From Pirellulaceae bacterium (lineage in GTDB: Bacteria; Planctomycetota; Planctomycetia; Pirellulales; Pirellulaceae), in assembly GCA_022448315.1 (NCBI GenBank), contig JAKVCA010000031.1, positions 1 through 64,000 of the forward strand: a stretch of DNA of 64,000 nt, written 5' to 3'. This document shows, piece by piece, positions 7,910-15,750 of the stretch. Within the stretch, counting starts at the first letter, position 1. Every line of letters begins with the position of its first letter. The translations under genes and the position numbers were made by a program. The notes under the pieces were generated by a model. The model made no database searches, was not told the origin of the DNA, and saw only the letters and a program-made list of their open reading frames with translations.

Positions 7910-8635
7910 ATGACATCCCCGTTCAAGTCCAATTCGAATGATCTACAGGTGCAATGGTTCGATGCCATTGTCCGCCAGGTCGTCGAAAGATTGAAGGACA
8001 TGGGGGGAAAGCCTGAGCTTGCGATTGGCAGCGGGGGAGATGAAGCGTCGGCGGTAACGTCAGCCGACGAAATCCACCTTGGCGATGCCGTCATTACGAT
8101 GGAGTCGCTCCGGGGACTGAAGATTGCCGATAAAAAAATAGTTGTCAGCGCCACGGCGGTGGTGACACCTGCTGTCAAGGATGAACTCAGGGAACGGAAT
8201 GCAACGCTAGATCGGCGTCTGAAGCTTGAGTCGCCATCAGAAAATGTAGCGGCCGAACTCTCGTGTTTTGCCCAAGGGAATCTCAATCGCTTGGATCCAC
8301 TGCTGATGGGGCTTGGCCTCAAGATCATTGATGCCAACTCGGTTGGTTGGGACGCACTCAGACAGAGCGTTGCCGGTGCTGTGGAAACGGCAGGTGGAGC
8401 CATTCTCGTCGCGCTTGAACCTTATGTTGCGGCCTGCGAATTGAATCGCACCGATTGTTTGCGTGCCGGCTATGCAGCCACCTCGACGGCGATGAGTAAG
8501 CTGGCACAGCAGTTGAAACCGAATGTCATGGTGATTGATGCGCGACGTTATACCCATGCCACGCTCCGAGAGGCGTTGGACCAACTGAAACGCATCCATG
8601 CACTTTCACCGAAAGCAGGAGGCTTGAAATCATGA
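7910..8635 (+). CDS. Unrecognised protein of the microcompartment operon with encapsulation-like helix
   Basis: A 241-residue protein that is not recognised as any enzyme. Residues 17-32 (FDAIVRQVVERLKDMG) form a short amphipathic helix followed by a Gly/Ser/Ala linker, closely resembling the encapsulation peptides of the PduL, aldehyde dehydrogenase and aldolase in the same operon. Residues about 65-105 contain VVTPAVKDELRERNA, a segment reminiscent of TP-A-x-x-x-L motifs in other microcompartment accessory proteins, but this is weak. The C-terminal half is alpha/beta in appearance (GGAILVALEPY; NVMVIDARRYTHA). It overlaps the next BMC-P gene by 4 bases (ATGA). Lumenal location is inferred; the function is unknown. 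Confidence 0.85.
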   Translation: MTSPFKSNSNDLQVQWFDAIVRQVVERLKDMGGKPELAIGSGGDEASAVTSADEIHLGDAVITMESLRGLKIADKKIVVSATAVVTPAVKDELRERNATLDRRLKLESPSENVAAELSCFAQGNLNRLDPLLMGLGLKIIDANSVGWDALRQSVAGAVETAGGAILVALEPYVAACELNRTDCLRAGYAATSTAMSKLAQQLKPNVMVIDARRYTHATLREALDQLKRIHALSPKAGGLKS

Positions 8636-8943
8636 GGCTCGGTAAGGTTGTCGGTAAGGTCACTTTGAATCGGTGTCACCCGAGTTACATCGGAACCAAG
8701 TTGCGATTGGTGGTCCCGTTGGCATTGGACGACTTGCCGGATGCTGCAGATCCGCAGGCGGACACGCTGGTGGTGTGGGATGAAATCGGTACAGGAGAGG
8801 GATGTCTGATTGCAATCAGCGAAGGCCCTGAAGCTTCCCAGCCTTTTCGCCCAGAGGTCAAGGCGGTAGATGCTTACGCTTCTGCCCTGATTGATGAGCT
8901 AAGGTTGGATCAAGGATTGGTGGATTCGATCAGAGAACGTTGA
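8632..8943 (+). CDS. BMC-P (EutN/CcmL) pentameric shell vertex protein 3
   Basis: A 103-residue EutN/CcmL protein translationally coupled to the upstream gene through an ATGA overlap. Family features are LGKVVGKVTLN at the start, KLRLVVPLALDD and VVWDEIGTGEGCLIAISEGPEA. The typical Val-Asp-x-x-Gly-Ala-Gly turn is replaced by WDEIGTGEG. After the domain it carries an extra acidic, helical C-terminus (about residues 78-103) that the other two lack. Its role is the same vertex-capping function, possibly for a distinct subset of vertices or for binding cargo. Confidence 0.93.
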   Translation: MRLGKVVGKVTLNRCHPSYIGTKLRLVVPLALDDLPDAADPQADTLVVWDEIGTGEGCLIAISEGPEASQPFRPEVKAVDAYASALIDELRLDQGLVDSIRER

Positions 8944-9006
8944 TTTTGAGCAAGGATGATCAGCCAATCCGGAGTGGAGACTCAGTAAAACTCATTCACG
9001 CGTTTC

Positions 9007-9048
9007 GTTTTAAAACAATTGATCTAACAATTCTCGGCTTCGCCGAGA
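9007..9048 (+). promoter_or_regulatory. Dyads upstream of the aldolase gene
   Basis: Three inverted repeats lie in the 131-base gap before the aldolase: the palindrome GTTTTAAAAC at 9007-9016, AATTG-n6-CAATT at 9017-9032, and a hairpin TCTCGGC-TTC-GCCGAGA at 9032-9048. The middle one shares AATTGA and TAACAATT with the element at 3686-3705 before the first shell gene. It may be an operator or internal promoter followed by a leader hairpin. Confidence 0.5.
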
Positions 9049-9074
9049 GAACGTCTACAAATAGAAGGTAAATC

Positions 9075-9935
9075 ATGGTGAACGTGCACAAGATCAAGCT
9101 CGATATCTGCGACATCGGTCGCCGCATCTACAACAAGGGTTTCGCCGCCGCGAATGATGGGAATATCAGCGTTCGCATCAGCGATAACGAAGTCCTCTGC
9201 ACACCAACGATGCACTCCAAGGGATTTTTGAAGCCCGATGATATTTGTCACATTGATATGACGGGCAAGCAGATTGCCGGTCGCAAGAAGCGTTCCAGTG
9301 AGGCGCTACTGCACCTTGAGATTTACAAACAGCGGCCCGACCTGAAAAGCGTGGTTCACTGTCACCCTCCTCATGCCACAGCTTTCGCGATCGCTCGCGA
9401 ACCTATTCCACAGTGTGTTCTTCCGGAAGTGGAGGTGTTTTTGGGTGACGTTCCAATCACTCGGTACGAGACTCCCGGTGGACAGGCTTTTGCCGACACG
9501 ATCATTCCTTTCGTTCAGAAAACGAATGTCATTATTTTGGCCAACCACGGCACCGTCAGTTTTGGTGAGTCCGTCGAACGAGCTTACTGGTGGACCGAGA
9601 TTCTTGATGCCTACTGCCGCATGTTGATGCTGGCGAAGCAACTGGGAGGCGTTCATTTCCTCGGTGATCAAAAATCGCGTGAACTCCTCGAGTTGAAAGA
9701 CGGCTGGGGATTTTCAGATCCTCGTAACACCAAAGAGTATGAGGATTGCGATATCTGCGCCAACGATATTTTCCGCGAGAGTTGGAAGGATGCTGGCGTT
9801 GAAAGACGCGCCTTCGACGCACCTCCCGTCGCCTCGGCCGCTGCATCCGGGAACGATGGTGAAGTGGATCAGGAGGCTCTGGTCAAGGCAATCACCGATC
9901 GGGTGATGCAGGAACTGAGCCAAGGGGCTCGTTAA
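9075..9935 (+). CDS. Class II aldolase (L-fuculose/rhamnulose-phosphate aldolase type) with C-terminal encapsulation peptide
   Basis: A 286-residue zinc-dependent class II aldolase/adducin-family protein. The zinc ligands His95 and His97 are in VVHCHPPHA and His158 in ANHGTVS; the catalytic Glu is Glu76 in SSEALLHLEIY. The family cleaves fuculose-1-P or rhamnulose-1-P to DHAP and lactaldehyde. After the aldolase core (about residues 1-240) there is an Ala/Pro-rich linker and a terminal helix (LVKAITDRVMQELS, residues 269-282), an encapsulation peptide placed at the C-terminus. AGAAGG is the ribosome binding site. It supplies the aldehyde to the dehydrogenase at 6149. Fuculose versus rhamnulose specificity cannot be decided by eye. 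Confidence 0.93.
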   Translation: MVNVHKIKLDICDIGRRIYNKGFAAANDGNISVRISDNEVLCTPTMHSKGFLKPDDICHIDMTGKQIAGRKKRSSEALLHLEIYKQRPDLKSVVHCHPPHATAFAIAREPIPQCVLPEVEVFLGDVPITRYETPGGQAFADTIIPFVQKTNVIILANHGTVSFGESVERAYWWTEILDAYCRMLMLAKQLGGVHFLGDQKSRELLELKDGWGFSDPRNTKEYEDCDICANDIFRESWKDAGVERRAFDAPPVASAAASGNDGEVDQEALVKAITDRVMQELSQGAR

Positions 9936-9980
9936 ACGCTGTTCCAAAAATGAATCATGGTAAAAAAAGGCGTTGAACCT

Positions 9981-10925
9981 ATGAAAGTCAGTATCATTGG
10001 CGGAGGAGGGTTGGTTGGATCTTGTGCCGCCTTCGCATTGCAAACCGGTGGAATTGTGCGGGAGATTTCTCTCCTGGACGTGAATGAAGAGTTGGCGGCA
10101 GGTCATGCGTTGGACCTGCTGCATGGCGGTCCGAGTATTGCCGATCAGGTCATCAACTCCGGGGGATACGAACATATTCCCTCAAGCGATGTGATTTGCA
10201 TCACAGCGGGACTTCGAAGGCAACCCAACGAGAGCCGATTGGATCTCATTAATCGCAATACAGATTTGTTCCTCAAGATCCTTGAGCAAGTCGATGCGGC
10301 CGGGGTAAAGCAGGATGCCATTGTTGTGGTGGTCAGCAACCCGGTCGATATTTTGACGTACCTCGCTGCCGACCGATTGAAATTGCCAGCGAGCCAAGTG
10401 ATCGGTCTCGGAACCCAACTGGACACGATTCGGTTTCGAAGTCTGATCGCTCAGCACTGCCAGCTACCTCCCACCCAGGTTTCCGCCATTATTTTGGGTG
10501 AGCATGGCGACAGTATGGTCCCAGTCTGGTCCAACGCGAATGTCAATGGACTTCCCCTTGACAAATTTCCCGGTTGGACCGCCAACCTCGCAGCAGACCT
10601 TTTCAAGCGAACCAAAGGTTCAGGCGCCGAAGTCATCAGTCGAAAGGGTGGAGCGGGATTTGCCGTGGGCGTTGCCATTCAAGACGTGATTGAGGCGATC
10701 GCCTTGGACCGTAGACAGGTCCTTCCGGTTTCGAGTGTTCAAGACGGCACCTGCTATGGCATTCGTGATGTCGCCCTCTCTGTGCCTACCGTGGTGGGCC
10801 GCAGTGGCGTGGTCGACCGCTATGAAATCGATCTGTGGCCGAAGGAGATGCAAGGCCTCCGCACCAGCGGAAACGTCCTGAGGCAGACACTCAATCAAGT
10901 TTTAAATCGGGTCGGGAGTCGTTAG
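9981..10925 (+). CDS. Lactate/malate dehydrogenase family protein of the microcompartment operon
   Basis: A 314-residue NAD-dependent member of the LDH/MDH superfamily. The Rossmann glycine motif is IGGGGLVGS at the start, the catalytic His is in GEHGDSMVPVW, and an Asn-Pro-Val-Asp turn follows. The substrate-specificity loop reads AGLRRQPNESRLD: the position that is Gln in lactate dehydrogenases is Arg, as in malate dehydrogenases, while the next part (NESR) is LDH-like. The start at 9981 is preferred to 9957 because AAAGG sits 9 bases upstream. It has no encapsulation-like extension. In PVM loci this enzyme is proposed to balance NADH; the true substrate here is open. Confidence 0.88.
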   Translation: MKVSIIGGGGLVGSCAAFALQTGGIVREISLLDVNEELAAGHALDLLHGGPSIADQVINSGGYEHIPSSDVICITAGLRRQPNESRLDLINRNTDLFLKILEQVDAAGVKQDAIVVVVSNPVDILTYLAADRLKLPASQVIGLGTQLDTIRFRSLIAQHCQLPPTQVSAIILGEHGDSMVPVWSNANVNGLPLDKFPGWTANLAADLFKRTKGSGAEVISRKGGAGFAVGVAIQDVIEAIALDRRQVLPVSSVQDGTCYGIRDVALSVPTVVGRSGVVDRYEIDLWPKEMQGLRTSGNVLRQTLNQVLNRVGSR

Positions 10926-10957
10926 CTCCACACCCCACTCGATTCATTTTGCAACTC

Positions 10958-10988
10958 AACCCGGTCATAAATTGGCCGGTTTTTTTTG
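10958..10988 (+). terminator. Rho-independent terminator of the microcompartment operon
   Basis: AACC(C)GGTC pairs with GGCCGGTT around the loop ATAAATT (8 pairs, one bulged C, one G-T), immediately followed by eight T residues. It lies 33 bases after the last gene of the operon and before the convergent queG gene. Confidence 0.85.
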
Positions 10989-10999
10989 TGCGCGATTTT

Positions 11000-12142
11000 C
11001 TATCCTTGATCGCGCAACGCTCGTGCGATTTCAGCATGCACGCACTCATCTTTCTCGGTGTCAAACGCCAGTTTCAAGGCCTGGATTGCCGGGCCGGTTC
11101 CCATCTCCCCGAGTGCCCATGCGGCAGCACCTCGGACGATGGGCTCCTCCACTGACATTGCTTGAGTCAAGGTTTTGACGGCCGGTGTAAATTTCTGGTT
11201 TCCCAGAACGATCGAGGCATTCCGTAAAATGCCTGCACGACGCGTCCTCCATAGAGCGGTCTTGCGAAATCGTGTCCGAAATCCCTCTTCATCCAGTTCG
11301 AACAATTCAACGAGAGCGACTGGGTTGGAGTTCTCCAATGGCTGGGGCCAACCCTCTTGGGAGGGTTGGGATTTGGATTGCCATGGGCAGACATTTTGAC
11401 AAACATCACAGCCGAAGACCCACGAGCCCATCCCCTTCCGAAGCTCCGTCGGAATGGGCGTTCGTAATTCAATGGTGAGGTAGCTGATGCATCGTCTTGC
11501 ATCCAGAACGCCCGGTTCAGGAAAAGCCTGAGTCGGACAGGCATCCAGGCACGCCGTGCAAGTGCCACAATGTTCTCGCAGGAACGGTTCGTCATACTCC
11601 AGTTCTGCGTCCAGAATCAGGGCTGCCAAAAAGAACAGGCTACCGTCGGTGGGGCTCAGCAGTAACGTGTTTTTTCCTTGCCACCCGAGTCCCGCCAGTC
11701 GGGCATAATCTCTTTCCAAAAGGGGGGCGGTATCGACAACTCCACGGCAATGGTGTCCCGGGAGCAGACCTTGCGCCGTTTTTCGAAGCGACTTGAGCTT
11801 TGTGTGAATCACATCATGGTAATCCGATTCACCCCACGCGTATCTTGAAATTTGGCCTTGTCCATCATGTGCCGTTATAGGAGCAACAGAGTCATAGCCC
11901 AAAGTCAGCATCATGATGGAGCGGGCGCCATTCAATACCGATGAGGGGCTTTCATAAGCATCTCGTCGTTCGGGAAGATAGTGCATTTCGCCGGCGTAGC
12001 CCCGGTCAAGCCATTCCTGGAAATGGTCCATGCCAGGGGCCGCGACCGCAGGGCAGACTCCGGCCTGACTGAACCCGAGATCCAGAGCGGACTGCTTCAA
12101 GTTACGGGTTATGACACCGATTTCGGTCATTTTGTGCCCCAT
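11000..12142 (-). CDS. queG: Epoxyqueuosine reductase
   Basis: A 380-residue cobalamin-dependent iron-sulfur enzyme that performs the last step of queuosine synthesis, reducing epoxyqueuosine in tRNA. Eight-cysteine ferredoxin-like clusters are visible: CGTCTACLDACP (Cys192, 195, 198, 202) and GCDVCQNVCPW (Cys245, 248, 252), with Cys218 between. The catalytic Asp is in VVDTAPLLERDYA. The C-terminal 80 residues form a PBS-lyase/HEAT repeat (AAWALGEMG). An alternative start at 12130 (MTEIGVITR) is equally possible. It is convergent with the microcompartment operon and is unrelated to it in function. Confidence 0.95.
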   Translation of the reverse strand: MGHKMTEIGVITRNLKQSALDLGFSQAGVCPAVAAPGMDHFQEWLDRGYAGEMHYLPERRDAYESPSSVLNGARSIMMLTLGYDSVAPITAHDGQGQISRYAWGESDYHDVIHTKLKSLRKTAQGLLPGHHCRGVVDTAPLLERDYARLAGLGWQGKNTLLLSPTDGSLFFLAALILDAELEYDEPFLREHCGTCTACLDACPTQAFPEPGVLDARRCISYLTIELRTPIPTELRKGMGSWVFGCDVCQNVCPWQSKSQPSQEGWPQPLENSNPVALVELFELDEEGFRTRFRKTALWRTRRAGILRNASIVLGNQKFTPAVKTLTQAMSVEEPIVRGAAAWALGEMGTGPAIQALKLAFDTEKDECVHAEIARALRDQG

Positions 12143-12337
12143 TTCTTGAGTCGTCCTTAATGCGTTATTGAATTCTCAAAGGATCTAAATAATTTGGAAC
12201 TCGTGGAGAGTGGTGCTGAACTTACGGGCTTCGTTGCATTAAACAGGGTCTTGATCTTGGTTTTTGATTACTGCACGAACAAGTTGCCACGATGGTCAAG
12301 CGGCCCGTTTTGCCTTGACATGGTTGGGAGATAGAAC

Positions 12338-12727
12338 ATGGTCAAGCCTTTGATTCTACAGGCCGCGACTTGTTTCATGGTCATGGTCAGTGTGAGTTTT
12401 GCTCAGGCTCAAGCACCATCGGAAGGTTACGCGCTTGGGGTGGGTTGGAGCTATGCCGGAGGCCAAACGGCAGCAGTCAGAGTTAGCCAGCAACGGATTC
12501 CCTATTTTGCTTTGAATCCGCCCGTCTACTATGGCGAACGGATCGCTCGTCCGTACGGATACAGTCCCTTCGCCGTTCCCCCTGCCCTGCTACCGGCCGA
12601 ATTCCGTCCGATTCCTAAGGCGGATTTCAAAGAGATCAGCAATCCGTTCTTTGAAGAGAACCCATCTTCCGAACCCAGAACAGAATCCAAAGGCCTGCGG
12701 CAAGTCAGTGCGGATCAAACGACCTGA
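12338..12727 (+). CDS. Small secreted planctomycete protein of unknown function
   Basis: A 129-residue protein with a signal peptide (MVKPLILQAATCFMVMVSVS, cleaved near AQA). The mature part is rich in Tyr, Pro and Ala and contains RIPYFALNPPVYYGERIAR followed by PYGYSPFA, a pattern I associate with a small planctomycete-specific secreted family. The C-terminus is hydrophilic. It stands alone between divergent queG and the convergent sulfatase. No enzymatic motif is visible; a cell-envelope or surface role is likely. Confidence 0.7.
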   Translation: MVKPLILQAATCFMVMVSVSFAQAQAPSEGYALGVGWSYAGGQTAAVRVSQQRIPYFALNPPVYYGERIARPYGYSPFAVPPALLPAEFRPIPKADFKEISNPFFEENPSSEPRTESKGLRQVSADQTT

Positions 12728-12840
12728 TTCAGCATCAAGCCCTACTAAGAAGACACGCTTGTTTCTTCAAACGGTTCGATCCAGGAGTGCATGTTCGAGC
12801 AAGCGCCTGATTGGAACCTCTTCGCGAGCACGAACAACGC

Positions 12841-14460
12841 CTATTTTTGGGGAATTGGGCCAGAAAAGGGTGGAAGGTCAAACGTCTCACCCGTTCCGAC
12901 CACCCGAGGGTCGTCGGTATCTCGTAACTCCTGCAAGAGTCGTTTCTGAAGCGAGTTCCGAACTTCAATATATTCGGGTTGCATCGCGACATTGTCGATT
13001 TGATGTGGATCTTTCTTCAAATCATAAAGTTCAAACTTGGGGCGACGACCAAACGCGAACTCAAAAAACCGTTGGGCTTGGGGATCAGATCGATTCTCGA
13101 TTAACCAGGTCCGTGTCGGGCTTGCGTCCATGTCGGCAAAGCCGACTCTTGTCGACGAATTCCATGCTTGAAGTTTCGGCCATGGCCCCTGGGGCAGGCC
13201 ATACCCGGGGGCAACGCCCATGGGCCAACGCTGCGGCTTGAAATTGATGATCAGCAGGTGATCTCGCGTTCTTATGGCACGTTGCGGGTACGGTAAAAAG
13301 TCGGGGCGAGCACTTTCCACATGACGCTCACGTCCCACCAGCACGTGGTCTCTTTTCGGGTCGACGACTCCCTCCTTGTCGCTGGTCAAAATGGGCAAGA
13401 GGCTTTTTCCGGTCATGTCGTCCGGGATCGGTGTTTGGCCCAACTCCAGAAAGGTCGGCGCTAAATCGGTCATGTTGACGAAGTCGTCGACGACCCGACC
13501 CGCCGGGAACTGCCCTTGCCACATGATTGTCAGGGGGACCTGGACTCCAAAGTCGTAGAGGTTGCATTTGCCGTTGGTCACCCCCGGCATGCCATGATCC
13601 CCACTGATCACCACCACCGTATTTTTAAGGTCTCCAGTTTCACGCAGTTCATCCAGTAGGACACCGATGGACGCATCCAGTGCCTGGATTTCACCCAGAT
13701 AATCCGCCATGTCTTCGCGAACCGTTGGAACGTCGGGGAGAAAGGGAGGCAGTTTACCTTTGAGCGAATCGGGGTCGATGCCCCACAGTTGCTTGCCTGA
13801 ACCCTTGATCCACTTACGGTGGCAGTTGGTCGGACCGAACCAGTAGCAAAAGGGTTTTCCTTTTTCGGATGCCGCTCTGAAACTTTGGAAGTTTGTGCGG
13901 ACCTCCGCGAGTAGTTTTTGTTTCGCGGCCTCGGGATCCGCTGCTTTCGCGACGAATTGCGAGAACCCATTGAACCGTGTTCCACCCTGATGATAAGCGT
14001 TCGGTCCAGCACCGTAGGGTGCATTGACCGGTGTTCCCGGACTCCAAACTTTGTAACTGAATCCGATATGGTAGCCGCCCTCCTCAAGGAGAAGAGGATA
14101 GGAAGGAATGTCGGGGTCCCAGATGGCGCCGCGCAAGATTGCACCTCGCCCGGTACGCCAGAAATACTGACCGCTCAGTAGCGAACTTCGACAGGGCGTG
14201 CAGGACGGAGCATTGACGAATGCGTTTCGGAATAAGACCCCGTTTTTAGCCACTTGGTCAAAATTGGGGGTCGATACGACGTCACTGGGTCCGCCAGGAT
14301 CCAGGGCCGCGTAGGCACTTGCCATCCGACCCCAATCGTCAGCGAAAATGAAGACAATATTCGGGGTTTCTGCAGCGAACGCATCGAAACAGAAGAGAGT
14401 CAAGTTGAGGACTGTGAGCATCGCGCAGGTCTGCGAGGCCCTGAAAAAACGCCGGATCAT
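12841..14460 (-). CDS. Secreted type I sulfatase (formylglycine-dependent)
   Basis: A 539-residue alkaline-phosphatase-superfamily sulfatase that hydrolyses sulfate esters, likely of polysaccharides or other organosulfates. The catalytic motif is Cys-Thr-Pro-Cys-Arg at residues 87-91, so Cys87 should be converted to formylglycine. Metal ligands include Asp41-Asp42 in FADDWGR and GDHGMPG later. The N-terminus has a signal peptide (about 1-29, ending DAFAA). The start at 14460 is chosen over 14535 because AGAGG lies 8 bases upstream and the signal peptide then starts correctly. No maturase gene is nearby. Planctomycetes carry many such enzymes; the exact substrate cannot be assigned. Confidence 0.95.
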   Translation of the reverse strand: MIRRFFRASQTCAMLTVLNLTLFCFDAFAAETPNIVFIFADDWGRMASAYAALDPGGPSDVVSTPNFDQVAKNGVLFRNAFVNAPSCTPCRSSLLSGQYFWRTGRGAILRGAIWDPDIPSYPLLLEEGGYHIGFSYKVWSPGTPVNAPYGAGPNAYHQGGTRFNGFSQFVAKAADPEAAKQKLLAEVRTNFQSFRAASEKGKPFCYWFGPTNCHRKWIKGSGKQLWGIDPDSLKGKLPPFLPDVPTVREDMADYLGEIQALDASIGVLLDELRETGDLKNTVVVISGDHGMPGVTNGKCNLYDFGVQVPLTIMWQGQFPAGRVVDDFVNMTDLAPTFLELGQTPIPDDMTGKSLLPILTSDKEGVVDPKRDHVLVGRERHVESARPDFLPYPQRAIRTRDHLLIINFKPQRWPMGVAPGYGLPQGPWPKLQAWNSSTRVGFADMDASPTRTWLIENRSDPQAQRFFEFAFGRRPKFELYDLKKDPHQIDNVAMQPEYIEVRNSLQKRLLQELRDTDDPRVVGTGETFDLPPFSGPIPQK

Positions 14461-15294
14461 ATTGAAAACCTCTGGAGCGTTGAATGACCCAAGGGCATCG
14501 AGGATTCGTGGCGGAATCATGACACCTCGACGCATGGATACGGATTCGGACGTACGGGCTCCGAAGCAGCCTCGACCACGTCACTCAAGTACGCGGCCAA
14601 GTTGTACCACGAACCTTTCCGGGATGAAAATGAAGGGCGAATATTCAAAAGCCCCGACTTCGAAACGGTTGACGTCAGGGGCACCATTGTTTCGTTACGG
14701 ATTCGGGGCTCGTACTCAGGAGCGGCCACTCAACAGACGTCTGCAAATGCGAATGAACCCATTGGACTGGGGAAGGCATCGCGCCGATGAACGCTCCTGT
14801 TTCACAGGAAATTCGCGCAAATATGAGCTCGCTTGGATCGCGCAGGAGTGCGAGAATCTCGATGGTGGAGAGTCGTTGTGCGAGTCCCCGAATCCCCAAG
14901 TTATCGGCCGAACCTATTGCCAAAGCTGGCCATTTCTAAGGCTTGTTGGGCCGCTTTCACCGTTTTCGACCTTTGAGAGGGAACGGTGGCAGCGATTGGA
15001 TTTCCATGCTGCGATAAAACTTTTGTTTTTTATCATCCAGCCAACAACGGAGTTGTCCTAGCAGTGGGCAAAGTTTCCCTTACAATACTGGATCGAAAAC
15101 GCAGCGTTTGCCAACTTTGTCCCCATGCAATGGGTGTCCCAAACAGGCGACTCGGCTGATCAATACGTCCGCAGCAACAGCGTCTTTCCAACCGGAATGC
15201 CAGCATCAAGCCGCGGTGACGTTTTAACGCCAAGGTTCTCCTTGGCCTGATACAGAGTAATGTCCCATTTGTCCCCGAACGAGGATGCAGCAGG
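14461..15294. other. Long intergenic region, no supported gene
   Basis: 834 bases between the divergent sulfatase and the acidic protein gene. Several open frames exist on both strands (for example 14348-15061 plus and 14517-14729 minus) but none shows a domain, a credible ribosome binding site or consistent planctomycete protein composition. It could hold promoters for both flanking genes or a decayed gene. Confidence 0.4.
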
Positions 15295-15642
15295 ATGACC
15301 GTTTTGGAACTCGTGCCACAATTCGACCCAGCGATACCCGCGATTTTTCCCACTCCCGCCGATCCTGAAATCAGATCCGTCGAGCTGTCGAGTGATGAGG
15401 CTGCAGACGAGGGGTTTGAAGATTTTGACGAAGACGACTTCGACGATGACTTCGATGACGATTTCGAAGAAGAAGTTACAGGTGAGTATGAGCTTGAAGA
15501 CGACGAATATGGCGCTGAATTTCTGGAGCAGAATCCGGGAGCCAATTTCGGCGACGACTTCGGCGGTGGCAAGGATGACGATGACGATGACGATGACGGA
15601 GACGATGACTTCGGCGATGACGACGAAGATAAAGGAAAGTAG
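15295..15642 (+). CDS. Highly acidic Asp-rich small protein
   Basis: A 115-residue protein with a short N-terminal ordered part (about 1-30) and a tail dominated by Asp, Glu, Phe and Gly (for example FDEDDFDDDFDDDFEEE and a run of Asp residues). Part of it is a 6-bp GATGAC repeat near 15571-15600. It has no signal peptide and no domain. Acidic low-complexity tails of this type are seen in many planctomycete small proteins; calcium or cation binding or nucleic-acid mimicry are possibilities only. It lies 108 bases upstream of ileS on the same strand. Confidence 0.6.
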   Translation: MTVLELVPQFDPAIPAIFPTPADPEIRSVELSSDEAADEGFEDFDEDDFDDDFDDDFEEEVTGEYELEDDEYGAEFLEQNPGANFGDDFGGGKDDDDDDDDGDDDFGDDDEDKGK

Positions 15643-15750
15643 TCATCGGTTGAATTGAGCTTGCCCGAAACGCGAATGCTTTGATGGTGGCAGGCTTCGC
15701 TTCTGAGTTGGACCGCGTCATATTCATTGGGTTGAAAAGAGTGAAGGTCG

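Noticed and set aside
14348-15061. 237-codon plus-strand open frame upstream of the acidic protein
   Set aside because: It begins inside the sulfatase gene on the opposite strand, and no domain or plausible start signal was found.
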